The notes under the pieces are model-generated. The model was not told the origin of the DNA. It saw only the letters and a program-made list of their open reading frames with translations, and made no database searches. A program made the position numbers and the translations under genes. From positions 270,328 through 334,327 of the forward strand of contig MCGO01000047.1 in the NCBI GenBank assembly GCA_002104985.1: 64,000 nt of DNA, read 5' to 3'. The DNA is from Rhizoclosmatium globosum (Eukaryota; Chytridiomycota; Chytridiomycetes; Chytridiales; Chytriomycetaceae). The stretch's first letter is position 1. Each line of letters begins with the position of its first letter. Below are positions 36,235 through 47,978 of the stretch, in pieces.

Positions 36235-36367
36235 AGAGAGATTCTAGGACTTCAAAGAAGTAGGTCTGGATCCAAAGTTGACTTATCCATCGAAAATCTG
36301 CAAAGGCTTCCAAAATAATTTTGTTATACTGACAATTTCAAAACGGAAATCGCACTTGAACGAGAAT

Positions 36368-38175
36368 ATGGGGCCACGACGTCCATCTGCCGCGCCTTCG
36401 ACCGCGTCTTCAACGATGACTGAAGTTTTGAAATACAGACCGAAGCTCTTCATGATTATGGCTATCTTTATTTGTGTCTGCGCTGTCACTGTTGGAGTTT
36501 TGGGATGGTAAGCCTTTAAAATGGCCGCTCTCCTGGCACCTAACAAGGCTAACTTGCAATCCAGGCAACTGACTATGACAGCAGGAAAGCAAAACGTTGG
36601 ATCTCTTATTGAAGAGATTGAGTTTTTGGTCTCGACGCAAGTTTCGGCCTTCATCACAAACTCGGCACAGACTCTCGGTCAAATCACTGCTATACAGGAT
36701 AGTATGTTTACGGTAATGTTTTATTATTGTGATGCCTTCGATTTAAGTAGCGGTTGAAGAATGATGAGTGGAGTTTCTCAACCCCACAACGCGCTCAAGC
36801 CACATTTCGGGCTATGTTGTATGAGCTGAAGGGACTTAAGCAATTTACAACCAGTATGTACATGACTACTTATCCCGAAGGACTTCTCTTTGGATACTAC
36901 TATAAGGGCCTTTCAAATGGAACTATGCAACTGCGATGGGTACGTCCAAAATTCTAAGGTGATCACTGAATAGTCAAAAATCAGTGGAATCAAACAGGAT
37001 TTTCGTTTTACACGTATCTTTGCGACGAGATCACCGGTGTTCCTTTTGGTTCACCCATTCAAGTTAGTTATGACCCTGGCAATGGTACACTGGCAAATCC
37101 TGGTAACAACAATACACTCGCCACAGCAGTTGGTGGAATACAAGGTGCTAATTTGGAGTACGCCATTGGTCCAACCAAAGGGTTTTCACACATTTACGTT
37201 TTTGAAGAAGGAGTCATGTACAAATCAAGCTACACATTTTCTATCAACAAAGTAACTGGTGAAACTGTTGTGTTTGGAAACGACTGGACCCTCGATTTTC
37301 TCTCAAAACAAATTAGAGATATTCTTACAGTTGTTTCATTTCCCATTTTCGCAGCTGTGATTGAATGCGAAACGGGACACGTTTTAGGCACATCGAGTCT
37401 ACAGCCTTTGATGCTTAATCAAACAATGTTGAGCATTCAGGATATTAATGATCCTTTGTTTCGTGATTTCGCCAACTTCGCGAATTCAACTTTTTCTTAT
37501 GGGCCCATTAATTCTTTACCGTCACAGTTGACGAACGTGGCTGTGTACGTGAACACATATTTTCCGTGAGTAGTTTTTGATGAAGGTGAACCATTTATGC
37601 TTTAACATAGAGGGGCAGACGCATGGTTTGTAGACAGAAAGATTGGAAATACGCAATGGAAACTTGGAATCAACACCGAATTTCTACTGGGGAACAACCT
37701 ACTCTTTGTTGTTTACATGAATGTTGATGCAGTTGAAGAACAACTCAATCGCCTAGGCGCCCAAACAGGATATATGATGATCGGAATCATAGGATCATTT
37801 GTGCTGATTGGAGTTCTTTTCTCCATCTTCATTTCTCGACAACTGCATATTGTTGTTGAGCAAATCAAACTTCTAAAGGATTTGAAGTTCCGAGACGTGC
37901 TTGGAACAGACGCGAAAGTGAAACAACGGTCATTTATTTACGAGCTTGCAGAACTTCAAAAGTGTTTTCACAGTATGGTGTTGGTCTTTTCGGAACTTCT
38001 TAAGAAGAATTCCATGATAACGGGTAACACTCGACCCAGTGAACGAATGTCTGGACATGGAGTAGCGAGGCCAGCGTCAATCGTGGCCTCTCCATTAAAT
38101 GATTCGTCAGAAGGCAAAAAGACCGATGAAACTTCAGTTCGCGCTGCTGGTGCTGGAATTAGAACAGCAACTTAA
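36368..38175 (+). CDS. Two-pass Cache-like receptor paralog R2
   Basis: Five exons (36368-36507, 36565-36712, 36760-36939, 36985-37565, 37611-38175) give 537 residues. The architecture is that of R1: TM1 at LFMIMAIFICVCAVTVGVLGW, an ectodomain with FGNDWTLDFLS and ECETGHVLGTSS, TM2 at YMMIGIIGSFVLIGVLFSIF, then ISRQLHIVVEQIKLLKDL and YELAELQKCFHSM. It has one intron more than R1, splitting the codon for Pro in TYFP|GADAWF. The tail is Ser/Thr-rich and ends GAGIRTAT. It is closest to R6 and to the deletion derivative at 42077. Confidence 0.75.
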
Positions 38176-38288
38176 GTTTAAACTTTATAACAATTTTAAT
38201 GCCGTTTTGTAGTATGTATTACCATTTAAAATCTCTATACCATAATTTTTTTTAAAGTATTAAATAATGAATGGAAATCTCTTAAAAA

Positions 38289-40121
38289 ATGGGTTTGGCA
38301 CGTCGATCTTCTTTGGTCGGTTCTCAAACGTCTAGTACGATGTCGCAAGTTTTAAAATACAAGCCGCGTCTTTTTGCTCTAATGGCGGGGTTTATTTGCA
38401 CTTGCGCTGTGACAGTTGGTGTACTTGGATGGTAAGTTCCGACGATCCGACTTAAACGTCGTATTAATTTGTGAAACAACGCAAAGGCAACTCACAATGT
38501 CAGCGGGAAAGCAAAACGTTGGAGCTTTGATTGAAGAGATTGAATTTCTTGTCTCCAATCAAGTTTCCAACTATATCCTACAATCCGCCGAAACTCTTCT
38601 GCTCATAAATGCAAAGCAGGCTGAGCTGTTTAGAGTAAATATTAGTGTGCTTCATTAGCTATTTGCCTAATCTTATCTAGACCAACAAATGGAGTTTCTC
38701 GACGCCAGAACGTGCTAAGTTGACGTTTGAAAGTCAACTAGTCGAGCTTAAAGGAGCTAGTCAATTTACAACTAGTATGTATGTAAATACTTATCCTGCT
38801 GGATACCAGGTTGGGTACAATTACGGACTTGACACAAACGGGAATCCTCAACTTCAATGGGTATATGTAACGCCATTATTCTTCATTATTTAATATTTTT
38901 TTGTAGTGGAATCAATCTGGAATGACAGCATACACATACCTTTGTGACTCCAATGGTACACCAATAGGATCACCGATTTCGGTTGACTTCAGTGCAGGAA
39001 ATGGAACACTGGAAAACGCAGGCAATAATAACACATTGGCAAATGCAGTAGGTGGAATTACTGGAGTGAATCTTGAATATGCTCTCGGTGAAGACCAGGG
39101 TTTTACAAGCACCTACGTTTTTTCTGGTTCTGCTTTCAAAACTGCCTACTATTTCGTGACAAATCAAGTGACTGGTGAGCAAACTACGTTCGGAAATGAC
39201 TGGACATTGGACTTCATTTCAAATCAAATTCGGACAATCCTTAGTATCGTTTCGTTTCCAATCTTTGCTGCTGTGATTGAGTGTGACACAGGAACCGTGA
39301 TTGGAACTTCAAGTCTGATTCCAACCGTACAAAATGATACTATTTTGAAAATTAACGAGATCAACGATCCGTTTTTTCAAGACTTTTCACAGTTTGTCAA
39401 CACCACGAATCGATATGGGACTGTTAATAACTTGCCTCCCCAGCTCAGTATAATTGCATCTTATATTGGAGAATACTTTCCAGGGACGGCAAACTGGTTC
39501 GTCGAAAGGAAGATTGGCACAGCGAATTGGAAGTTGGGAATGAACGCTTACGTCTTAAATGGGAAGCAGCTGCTTTTCATTGTTTACATGAACATTGATT
39601 CTGTTGAGCAGCAGCTTAACAAATTGAGCGCTCAAACAGGATATATGATGATTGGAATCATAGGCTCTTTCGTTGTCGTTGGAATACTGTTCGCAATTCT
39701 AATTTCACGGCAACTCTATGTTGTTGTCAAACAAATCCAGCTGTTGAAAGATCTCAAATTTCGCGAAGTCCTAGGTGGATCAGCAGAGATTAAAAACCGC
39801 TCATTCATTTATGAGCTTGCAGAATTGCAAAAATGCTTCCACAGCATGGTTTTAGTCTTTTCTGACCTTCTAAAGAAAAATTCAACAACCACTCGACCCT
39901 CAACCACAGATGGAGGCCCCCCACAAGGCTCTCCTACTCCAAACAATGCTTCTGGTAACAAGTTATTTGCTTCAAAAAAGCCATCAACAAAAACTAGCGA
40001 AACTGCGAACTTTCAAACTCCATTACGTGGAATTCCCTCTGTTGCAAACAATGAAACTGACGAAATTCGTGTCGGGCGTCCAACGGTAGTAAATGAAGAT
40101 CAACAAAAAAAGAATTCTTAA
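38289..40121 (+). CDS. Two-pass Cache-like receptor paralog R3
   Basis: Four exons (38289-38431, 38487-38634, 38681-38860, 38907-40121) give 561 residues. It starts MGLARRSSLVGSQTSS. TM1 is LFALMAGFICTCAVTVGVLGW. The ectodomain shows SMYVNTYPAGYQVGYNYGLD, FGNDWTLDFIS and ECDTGTVIGTSS; TM2 is YMMIGIIGSFVVVGILFAIL. The tail is the longest of the + strand copies, rich in Pro, Ser, Thr and Asn. Like R4 and R7 it lacks the FP|G intron of R2 and R6. Its closest relative is R7, on the other strand at 54.7 kb. Confidence 0.75.
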
Positions 40122-40263
40122 GCATAATCCGAAAAATTGAAAGTTTCTTCTTGTCCGTATTATTTTTTATTCCGTTCATTAATTCATCAGGCCCTAATCC
40201 TTTTCTTAACCTATATATTATCTACATTTTTCCTTTCCTCTTTTCTTTTCTGCAGTAAAAATT

Positions 40264-41924
40264 ATGAAAGCAACAGATTTACCTCAACGACCATCACTGC
40301 TTGCACTCTTCCGACCGCGTCTGTTCGTTCTCACCGCCGCGTTTATATGCGCGTGTGCTGTCACTGTTGGGCTTTTGGGATGGTAATCAAGGCTTCAGTT
40401 GTTATCCTTCTTGACTCTAAAATTACTCACAGGCAATTAACAATGGTCGCAGGGAAGCAAAACGTCAGTTCTCTTATTCAAGAGATCGAATTCCTAGTTT
40501 CAAATCAGGTCTCTGAGTTTTTGATTAACTCGTCTCAAACCCTGTCAAGAATTACAAATGTACAAGCTGAAATGTTTAGGGTAATTCTTATAAAAATGCT
40601 TTTAATAACTCTCCCTCATAAAACCCCTTTAATTTAGACAAACAAGTGGAGTTTTTCTACACCAGATAGAACAAGGCAGACATTTAACATGATGCTGACG
40701 GAACTTAAGAGTTCCAAACAATATACAACGTCTATGTATATAATGACTTATCCAGAAGGTCTTATGTTCGGCTATAATTATAATGTCGATTTAAATGGAA
40801 ACTTGAAATTACAATGGGTAAAACTGGCAAGATCTTGGCTGATTTAATAATTCTATTTCTAGTGGAACCAATCTGAAATGACGCTATATACATTTGAATG
40901 TGATCCCACAGGAACTCCAACGAGATTATTGGTGTCCAATACAGATGCTGGCAATGGAACAATTGCAAACCCCGGAAACAATAATACGCTTGGGAACACT
41001 GTTGGGGGAAGCGTAGGAGTCGACTTGAACTACACCAAAGATTCATTCGGATTCACTGATGTTTATGTGTGGGCAAACTCAAATATTTTCAAAAGTAGCT
41101 ACTACTTTGTAACAAACCAAGTAACTGGCGAGAAGGTAACGTTCGGAAATGACTGGACACTTTCTTTCCTTTCGAACAAGATTCGGCAAATAATTAGCAT
41201 CGTTTCCTTCCCAATCTTTGCGGCGGTGATTGAATGTAACACTGGTTATATTCTTGGAACATCAAGTTTTGCACCTCTTTTGCTTGATGATCAGCTTTTA
41301 ACTCTCCCGCAAGTGAATGACGTGTATCTTCAAGATTTCTATGCAGTTGTTTCCTCTAAATTTGGCCCAGTGCAAAACTTGTCCCAGAGCCTGAACAATG
41401 CTGCTCAATTTATACATGTGAATTTCCCAGGAACAGAAAACTGGTTTGTAGATCGGAAAATGGGAACTTCGAACTGGAAGGTTGGAGTTAATAGTTGTAC
41501 CATTACCGGCAAACAGTTACTCTTTGTCATTTATATGAATGTGGATTCCGTTGAAGAACAGCTGAATAAGCTCAGTGTCATTACTGGCGATATCATGGCT
41601 GGAATCATAACAGTCTTTGTTTTGATTGGAATTGGTTTTGCTTTGGTAATTTCACGCCAATTACTCGCAGTAGTTACTCAAATCAAACTTGCACAAGATC
41701 TTAAACTTGATGATATGTTAAACGAAGAACACGAACGGTATTCGTTTATTTTCGAGCTTGCAGAGTTACAGAAAGCATTCAATGGCATGATGTTTGTTTT
41801 CAAAGACTTTTTGAAAAGAAACCATCAAATGACTCGCCGAGTTGGTCCCGGTAACAGCGAAGCTGTGAAACCAAGTGATAACATAAATTTCGGCTCAAAG
41901 CCCACTAATAATTCCAGTAATTGA
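40264..41924 (+). CDS. Two-pass Cache-like receptor paralog R4
   Basis: Four exons (40264-40382, 40433-40580, 40638-40817, 40863-41924) give 502 residues, the shortest intact member. The N-terminus before TM1 is reduced (MKATDLPQRPSLLALF). The ectodomain is more divergent: the second Cys block reads ECNTGYILGTSS, and the stretch after it (LLLDDQLLTLPQVNDVYLQD) lacks the usual NDPFFQDF. TM2 is less hydrophobic at its start (TGDIMAGIITVFVLIGIGFAL). The post-TM2 helix is FELAELQKAFNGM, as in R1. The tail is short. Confidence 0.72.
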
Positions 41925-42076
41925 TTTTGTTTTGCCTTTTCTTTTTTTCTCAATAGAATTCATGTTGTTCATTGGAGTTTTCAAAAATGAAGGACGCGAC
42001 TTGCGCAATTTATTTCGACAATACTAAACTGACAGTCCGAAGCAAGTTAACGTAAATCTCAGAGAAAGAGAATAAA

Positions 42077-42278
42077 ATGACGCCAAGACGTCCGTCGGCC
42101 ACACCAACCCTAATCCATGATAAAGGGTAACACTCGACCAAGTGAACGAACGTCTGGACGCGTCGCAGTGAGACCTACGTCTGTCATGGCAACCCCAATC
42201 AATGATTCGTCTGAGGGTAAAAAGACAGATGAAAGTTCAGCGCTTGCTGCTGGTGCTGACATTAGACCAGCAACCTAA
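42077..42278 (+). pseudogene. Deletion derivative of a Cache-like receptor gene (R5)
   Basis: The 5' flank and start (gagaataaaATGacgccaag, MTPRRPSATPT) match R6. After 12 codons the sequence jumps straight to the tail of an R2/R6-type gene (KGNTRPSERTSG ... EGKKTDESS ... DIRPAT, stop at 42276-42278). Both TM segments and the whole ectodomain are gone. The two parts are out of frame: the start frame ends at a TAA within AAAGGGTAA, so no fusion peptide of the family is made. Confidence 0.7.
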
Positions 42279-42748
42279 AACCTTTGTACATTTTGTCATC
42301 ATGGTGCGCATTTATTTTTGCAGTATATATGTTACACATATAATTTTTAATCTCTTACAAAAACGGTTATAACGATCATTTGTTTACAAATGTCCGTACA
42401 ATATACATTTGTGTAAAGCTTTAATTGTAAGACTATCAATATTTCATTAAAATGCTTTGTACAACATTTAAATGAAGGTAAATTATTAACTTTTACATAT
42501 TAAACTGGAGGATAATCTCTTTCTATCGGCAACCTGGCATTTATAAATATAAAATGCAGCAGATAATTGGCATTTGTGATTGAATAAGTATTTTTGGAAT
42601 GGATAGCAGTTACTCAGAACCTATTCTTTGGTGACAATGACTCCTAATGGAGAAAAATCGGAAGTACAGATTTGCAAATCCATTAGAATGGTTTCTTTGT
42701 TTCCTGGAACTTCTTTCTTGGCTGTAAATCGCAGAGAAAGAGAATACT
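42279..42748. other. Spacer between R5 remnant and R6
   Basis: AT-rich, no coding character. The last 30 bases (GTAAATCGCAGAGAAAGAGA...) repeat the 5' flank of R5 almost exactly, so the duplication unit included the promoter-proximal leader. Confidence 0.45.
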
Positions 42749-44565
42749 ATGAGCCGTCGACGTCCGTCAGCCACGCCTTCAACCACGTCTTCGACGATGA
42801 CTGAAGTCTTGAAGTACAGGCCCAAGCTATTTATGATTATGGCTGCCTTTATTTGTGTTTGCGCCGTCACAGTTGGAGTTTTGGGATGGTATATTCGCGT
42901 TTAAATTCATTCTTCAACAACTTAACAAGTTACGCTTAATGTAGGCAACTGACAATGGCTGCCGGAAAAGAAAACGTGGCTTCACTCATTGAAGAAATTG
43001 AGTTCTTAGTTTCAACTCAGGTTTCCGTATTCATCAGCAATTCGGCACAGACACTTGGCCATATTACTTCCATCCAGGATAGCATGTTTACGGTAAGAAC
43101 TTTCAAGAAAAATATTTTTCCTTATTTAGTATTTAGACTGATGTATGGAGTTTTGCAACTCCAGAGCGTACTCAAGCCACTTTCAGGGCTATGTTGTACG
43201 AGCTGAAGGGACTAAAGCAATTTACAACCAGTATGTATATGTCGACTTACCCTGAAGGACTTCAGTTTGGATACAATTATAAGATTGCCTCAAATGGAAG
43301 TGAGCAGCTCCAATGGGTAAATTTAACACAAACCAAACAATACATTTATTTAAATTATTTAAATTATTTTAGTGGAATCAAACTGGGCTGACATTCTACA
43401 CTTACCTTTGCGACGAGAAAACAGGAGTTCCATACGGCTCGCCGATTCGAGTTAACTACGATCCGGGCAATGGAACACTGGAAAATCCTGGTAACAACAA
43501 CACACTTGCCACTGCAGTTGGTGGAACACAAGGGGCGGACTTAGAGTATGCCATTGGTCCAACATCCGGGTTTTCGAACATCTACGCATTTGACGGAGCC
43601 ATGTTTAAATCAAGCTACACTTTTTCTATCAACAATGGGACTGGCGAAAAGGTGGTTTTTGGGAACGACTGGACCCTCGAGTTTCTCTCGAAACAAATCA
43701 GAGATATCCTTAAAGTTGTTTCGTTTCCTATTTTCGCTGCTGTGATTGAATGCGAAACGGGACACGTTTTAGGAACGTCAAGTCTTCAGCCTTTAATTGT
43801 GAACCAAACCATTCTAAGTATTCAGTATATTAACGACCCTCTGTTCCATGATTTTGCCGACTTTGCGAATTCAACGTTTTCATATGGGCCGATCGATTCT
43901 TTGCCGTCACAGTTGACGAACATGGCTGTGTATGAAGACACCTACTTTCCGTGAGTTTAACGTCTTTTCAATCAATAGGTGACTCAAATTCTTTACATAG
44001 AGGGGAATCCATCTGGTTTGTGGATAGAAAGATTGGAAATACGCAGTGGAAATTATCTATCAATGCACAGTACCTTCTTGGCAACAATCTTCTTTTTGTT
44101 GTGTACATGAACGTTGATGCGGTTGAAGAACAGCTAAATCGCTTAGGTGCCCAAACTGGATACATGATGATAGGAATTATTGGATCCTTTGTGTTGATTG
44201 GTATTCTCTTCTCAATCTTTGTATCACGACAACTGCATATTGTCGTTGAACAAATCAAGCTTCTTAAAGATTTGAAATTCCGTGATGTGCTTGGAACAGA
44301 TGCTGGAGTGAAGAATCGGTCCTTCATTTACGAGCTTGCAGAACTTCAGAAGTGTTTCCACAGCATGGTTGTGGTCTTTTCTGATCTTCTCAAAAAGAAT
44401 GCCATGATTACGGGAACTACGCGAGCTAGTGAGCGTACCTCCGGACACGCTGGAGTCAGACCTGCGTCAGTCGTAACTGCACCAGCATCCGATTTTCTGG
44501 AGGGTAAAAAAACAGATGAAGCCCCAATTCGTCCAGCTGGCGCTGGAATTAGAACAGCCCTTTGA
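42749..44565 (+). CDS. Two-pass Cache-like receptor paralog R6
   Basis: Five exons (42749-42888, 42945-43092, 43137-43316, 43373-43950, 44001-44565) give 536 residues. Very similar to R2 throughout: TM1 LFMIMAAFICVCAVTVGVLGW, ectodomain blocks YPEGLQFGYNY, FGNDWTLEFLS and ECETGHVLGTSS, TM2 YMMIGIIGSFVLIGILFSIF, then YELAELQKCFHSM. It shares the extra intron that splits the Pro codon in TYFP|GESIWF. The tail ends GAGIRTAL. It is the last member of the + strand array. Confidence 0.75.
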
Positions 44566-44921
44566 GTCACCCTTTCATCAAATGCAAAAAGTCATTTCAA
44601 CAAATTGCTTTCGCATTATTATTACATTAACTTCAAAATTGCTTACACAGTATTGTCACATTTACTTTTTCAAGTTGTTTTTCTCATCTTCTTATAATCA
44701 TATACTTTTTGTTGTGTTATTTTTTGGTTAGGTTTTTTCATCAATGAAATCATTTCTTCCTTCTTTTCAGATTTTTGGCTTTTTTCATAACTTCCTTATT
44801 ACCGTGAGTCTGAGGGGAAGTCCATTTCGACGAGAAATGTGAATAAGCAGTGATGAATAATCTTCGAAATTCAAACCTTTTTTACTTCGTTTCAGACGAA
44901 TGAAAATCTCTCCAACGAAAG
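44566..44921. other. Spacer upstream of the DUF599 gene
   Basis: T-rich DNA with long pyrimidine runs near 44660-44780, likely the promoter of the DUF599 gene. No open frame of note. Confidence 0.35.
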
Positions 44922-45857
44922 ATGGACAGCTACACAGCTACGAACATCGCCGTTGGAATCTGCTGCGCTGTCATTTTAATAGTTTACCATCTCTGGTTGG
45001 CGTCTGTCGTGCGAACGAACCCACAAAAAACTGTGTTTGGTGTCACATCGCATGGAAGAAAAGCATGGGTTGCTGTTATGATGCGGGACAAGAAAGACAT
45101 TTGCGCTGTTCAAAGTTTGAGGAATCTAATCATGGTTTCGTCTATTCTCGCGTCGACGGCGGTGGTGCTCATGTTCGGGTTCATCAACTTTCTGTCAACA
45201 ATTTCTACCAACGCTTCTGAAAAGAACGCATCAAATGCTTTTGGATTTGTTGTAGATGAAGTCTTTGGTGCGAAAGTATGCAGATTAATTTTGGTTGCTG
45301 GATTCCTAGAAACTAAAACCTCTACATTGACATAGGTCATGATACTACTCTTTGTCTACTGTATTTCGTTCTTCTGTTTCGCACAAGCAATGAGATTCTA
45401 TAACCACACAACCATGGTCATTAATATCAACCTGCCCTCCCAAGAACTCGAGCGTCTCCAAAACAATCTTCCAGACGAGCTCTTGCGTATGGGACAAGGT
45501 ACTCCCGCTGCGCGCGACCAAGAAAACGAACGTGACATTCTCATTAAGACTTCGAACATTGAATATGTCGGTGGAATGTTGAACCGTGGACATTTATATC
45601 ACACTGCGGGTCTTCGGGGGTATTACATCAGTTTCCCGATTATGGGTTTCCTGTGGGGACCGTGGACACTTCTAGCTTGTACCATTATTTTGATTGTGTT
45701 GCTGAGAATTGTGGATTTCAACTTGGATAACTTGTCGCCTACACATGTTCGACCTCCGGCTGTGGCCTCTCCAAAGAGAGCACAAGCGAATACTGAGTCG
45801 GGTCATCAGGTTTTGATTGAAGATGAGGACAACATTCCGATGTCTGAATTAAAATAA
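44922..45857 (+). CDS. DUF599-family multi-pass membrane protein
   Basis: Two exons (44922-45275 and 45336-45857) give 291 residues. An N-terminal TM (TNIAVGICCAVILIVYHLWL) is followed by the family signature GRKAWVAVMM...DICAVQSLRNLIM then SSILASTAVVLMFGF. Two further hydrophobic segments follow (ILLFVYCISFFCFAQAMRFYNH and IMGFLWGPWTLLACTIILIV). The order matches DUF599 proteins of plants, bacteria and fungi, which have about four TM helices and unknown function. The C-terminal ~60 residues are cytosolic, acidic and Ser-rich. It follows directly after the receptor array on the same strand; a functional link is not shown by the sequence. Confidence 0.82.
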
Positions 45858-46043
45858 AGCAACGGTTGAATTGAATATAAATATAGGATAAGATTATGGG
45901 AGGCAAATATTAGTTTATACAGATTTACAGTGTGGAGTTTATTTGTGTGAAGTTGCTTTGCCACTGGAATACTTCACCACTAGAAAATCCCTCAAAACCA
46001 ACACAGACCAGCGCCTTTGATTCCTTAAAAAAGAACATTTACA

Positions 46044-46802
46044 ATGCGTAGAGACGGAGCCACGTACAGTGACACACGCAGCAAGAGCGTCAACACAAAC
46101 GCAACCATCCGACGAACAGACCACTTGCTAAAGAACCTTCCCAGTTCTCCCTTCTTTATTTTACCTGAAGGAATGTCGATTTCCGAAGCACTGAACAAGG
46201 CGGAAAAGGCACGGTCCGCACGAAACCTTATTCTCCACAGCTTGAAACTGCATCCATCTGAAATTGAAAAGTTCGACTTGATGGACTTTGAGGTTCTGGG
46301 CTCTGGCATGAACTTCCAAAAGACACCGTCAAAGTGGAGCGAATTATCAAAGCTGCAACGGTCGGGCATTGAGACCTTGGCAGCAAGTTTCTCGTCTCAA
46401 GCTTCGTATGCTTTGCTGAATACACCAGCGGGTCGATACGCTTTCAACCAGGCCGTGGATATTTCAAAAGTGTATGCGGCACATAAACTGGTCGACAGAC
46501 ATAGGCGATTGGATAAAGAGATGGAGGATTTGGAGGGACTTGGGTTTGGAAGGAATCGTACTTGGCCTACTTTGACAAGAGCTGAACGCGCCATGTTGGA
46601 GGAAATGGCTCAAGGAGATTGGGCTGAAGTGAAGCATGATAATTTGTTTGCGAATGAAGGGGCGGCTATGCGTGCAATGGAACGCTTGTTGAGAAAGATG
46701 GAGGCGACAGCTAAAATTGATTTGAGGTGGAGACGGAAAGCAGAATTGAGTCATGGATCTGATAGAGCCCATTGGCGATCTGAGCGTGCACTTATTATTT
46801 GA
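46044..46802 (+). CDS. Unknown protein, member of a tandem paralog pair (A)
   Basis: A single-exon frame of 252 residues. Highly charged and helical, without signal peptide or TM segment. Landmarks shared with the next gene are FFILPEGMSISEALNKAEKA near residue 37, a diagnostic LEGLGFGRNRTWPTLTRAE block near 165-185, and HWRSERALI at the C-terminus. The pattern 'L-G-x(4-6)-W-x-x-L-T/S-x-A-x' appears twice within the protein. I do not recognise the family. Confidence 0.6.
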   Translation: MRRDGATYSDTRSKSVNTNATIRRTDHLLKNLPSSPFFILPEGMSISEALNKAEKARSARNLILHSLKLHPSEIEKFDLMDFEVLGSGMNFQKTPSKWSELSKLQRSGIETLAASFSSQASYALLNTPAGRYAFNQAVDISKVYAAHKLVDRHRRLDKEMEDLEGLGFGRNRTWPTLTRAERAMLEEMAQGDWAEVKHDNLFANEGAAMRAMERLLRKMEATAKIDLRWRRKAELSHGSDRAHWRSERALII

Positions 46803-47168
46803 GCGGTTTTTTGAAATAAACTTGGTTTAAATCCAAATTCTGGCACTCGGATTGATCTCATGGAGCACATTCACGAAAATACAAAACTGTTGTATTCTTC
46901 GTGTCAATCCATATTCAAATTCATTTCTGGGAATAAAAATTGGGTTTAAACTTTGTTCAGGCATCTCTGATATTTGGTCTCAACATGGCGATTTGCATGT
47001 GAGTATTTTTTTTGAATATACATATTAAATAAGTATCTGAGCCACATTGTTATTTATTTGGTTGCTTAGCCACAAGCGGTTGGAACCAGCCACAAACAGC
47101 CACACACCAAACCTTCAAAAAGGCATCGAAACCAGCACCTTCCATCAACATCCATCCACCAAGTCCCA
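46803..47168. other. Spacer between the paralog pair
   Basis: AT-rich with a CCA-rich leader just before the second gene (agccacaaacagccacacac). No gene or clear motif. Confidence 0.35.
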
Positions 47169-47909
47169 ATGGAGCACAAGGGCTCAGTCCGAAGTATCAA
47201 GCAGAACACCATGATCCAGACCAACAAAACCCTCCGGCACTGCTACCCAACAGACAACTTCTTCTGCCGTGACGAGTTCTTTGTTCTTCCAAAGGGAATG
47301 ACCCGCGCCCAAGCCCTGACCAAGATTGAACACGCTTCAATTGCAAACAAGATTATGAAGGAAGATCGAAACTTTGACTGTCTTCAAAAAGAGATGCAAA
47401 AGGACTTGGTTTTGCTTGGTTTTCCAAAGGGGACTGCCTGGGCCGATCTTACTCATGCTCAGAAAAAGAAGGTTGAATCTTTGTCGCTGGTTCAGGGCTC
47501 TGAAGATGGTGTCTCAGAGTCTCAAAGTACGAAAGCTGCGAAACGGATCATGAACAACCAACAACGACTCGAGGAACACAGCGACGATTTGGAGAAACTT
47601 GGATTGGGAGGGAACCGTATTTGGAATGACTTGAGTGCGGCAGAACACAAAAAGATTAAGGAATTGGCTGAAAGTGAATGGGTGGAATTGTCTAATGAGG
47701 GCTCGTATGTAAAGAAGCATTTGGTGGAGAGCCATGAGGCTGGAGAGAAGGCGTTGCAGAGAAATGACTGGAAGGATGCCACAAGCTCAAAACCTGTAAA
47801 TACTTGTCCTTGTTACACCTGTACTCGATGGTCCGCGCCACATGAAGGTGTGGCAAGATCAAAATGGCGGGCAGAGGCTGTGAAAGATTATAGTATTGTA
47901 AATAAATAA
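47169..47909 (+). CDS. Unknown protein, member of a tandem paralog pair (B)
   Basis: A single-exon frame of 246 residues, paralogous to the gene at 46044. It shares FFVLPKGMTRAQALTKIEHA, LEKLGLGGNRIWNDLSAAEH and a terminal SKWRAEAVKDY. The internal repeat is clearer here: VLLGFPKGTAWADLTHAQKK and KLGLGGNRIWNDLSAAEHKK have the same spacing. A CPCYTC Cys cluster near residue 216 is absent from its paralog. Charged, soluble and probably helical. Function unknown. Confidence 0.6.
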   Translation: MEHKGSVRSIKQNTMIQTNKTLRHCYPTDNFFCRDEFFVLPKGMTRAQALTKIEHASIANKIMKEDRNFDCLQKEMQKDLVLLGFPKGTAWADLTHAQKKKVESLSLVQGSEDGVSESQSTKAAKRIMNNQQRLEEHSDDLEKLGLGGNRIWNDLSAAEHKKIKELAESEWVELSNEGSYVKKHLVESHEAGEKALQRNDWKDATSSKPVNTCPCYTCTRWSAPHEGVARSKWRAEAVKDYSIVNK

Positions 47910-47978
47910 ATAGATTTGACTGTATGATGATGATCAACAATCTTTATTCCTTATTTTCTATTGGATTGAGTAAATGAA

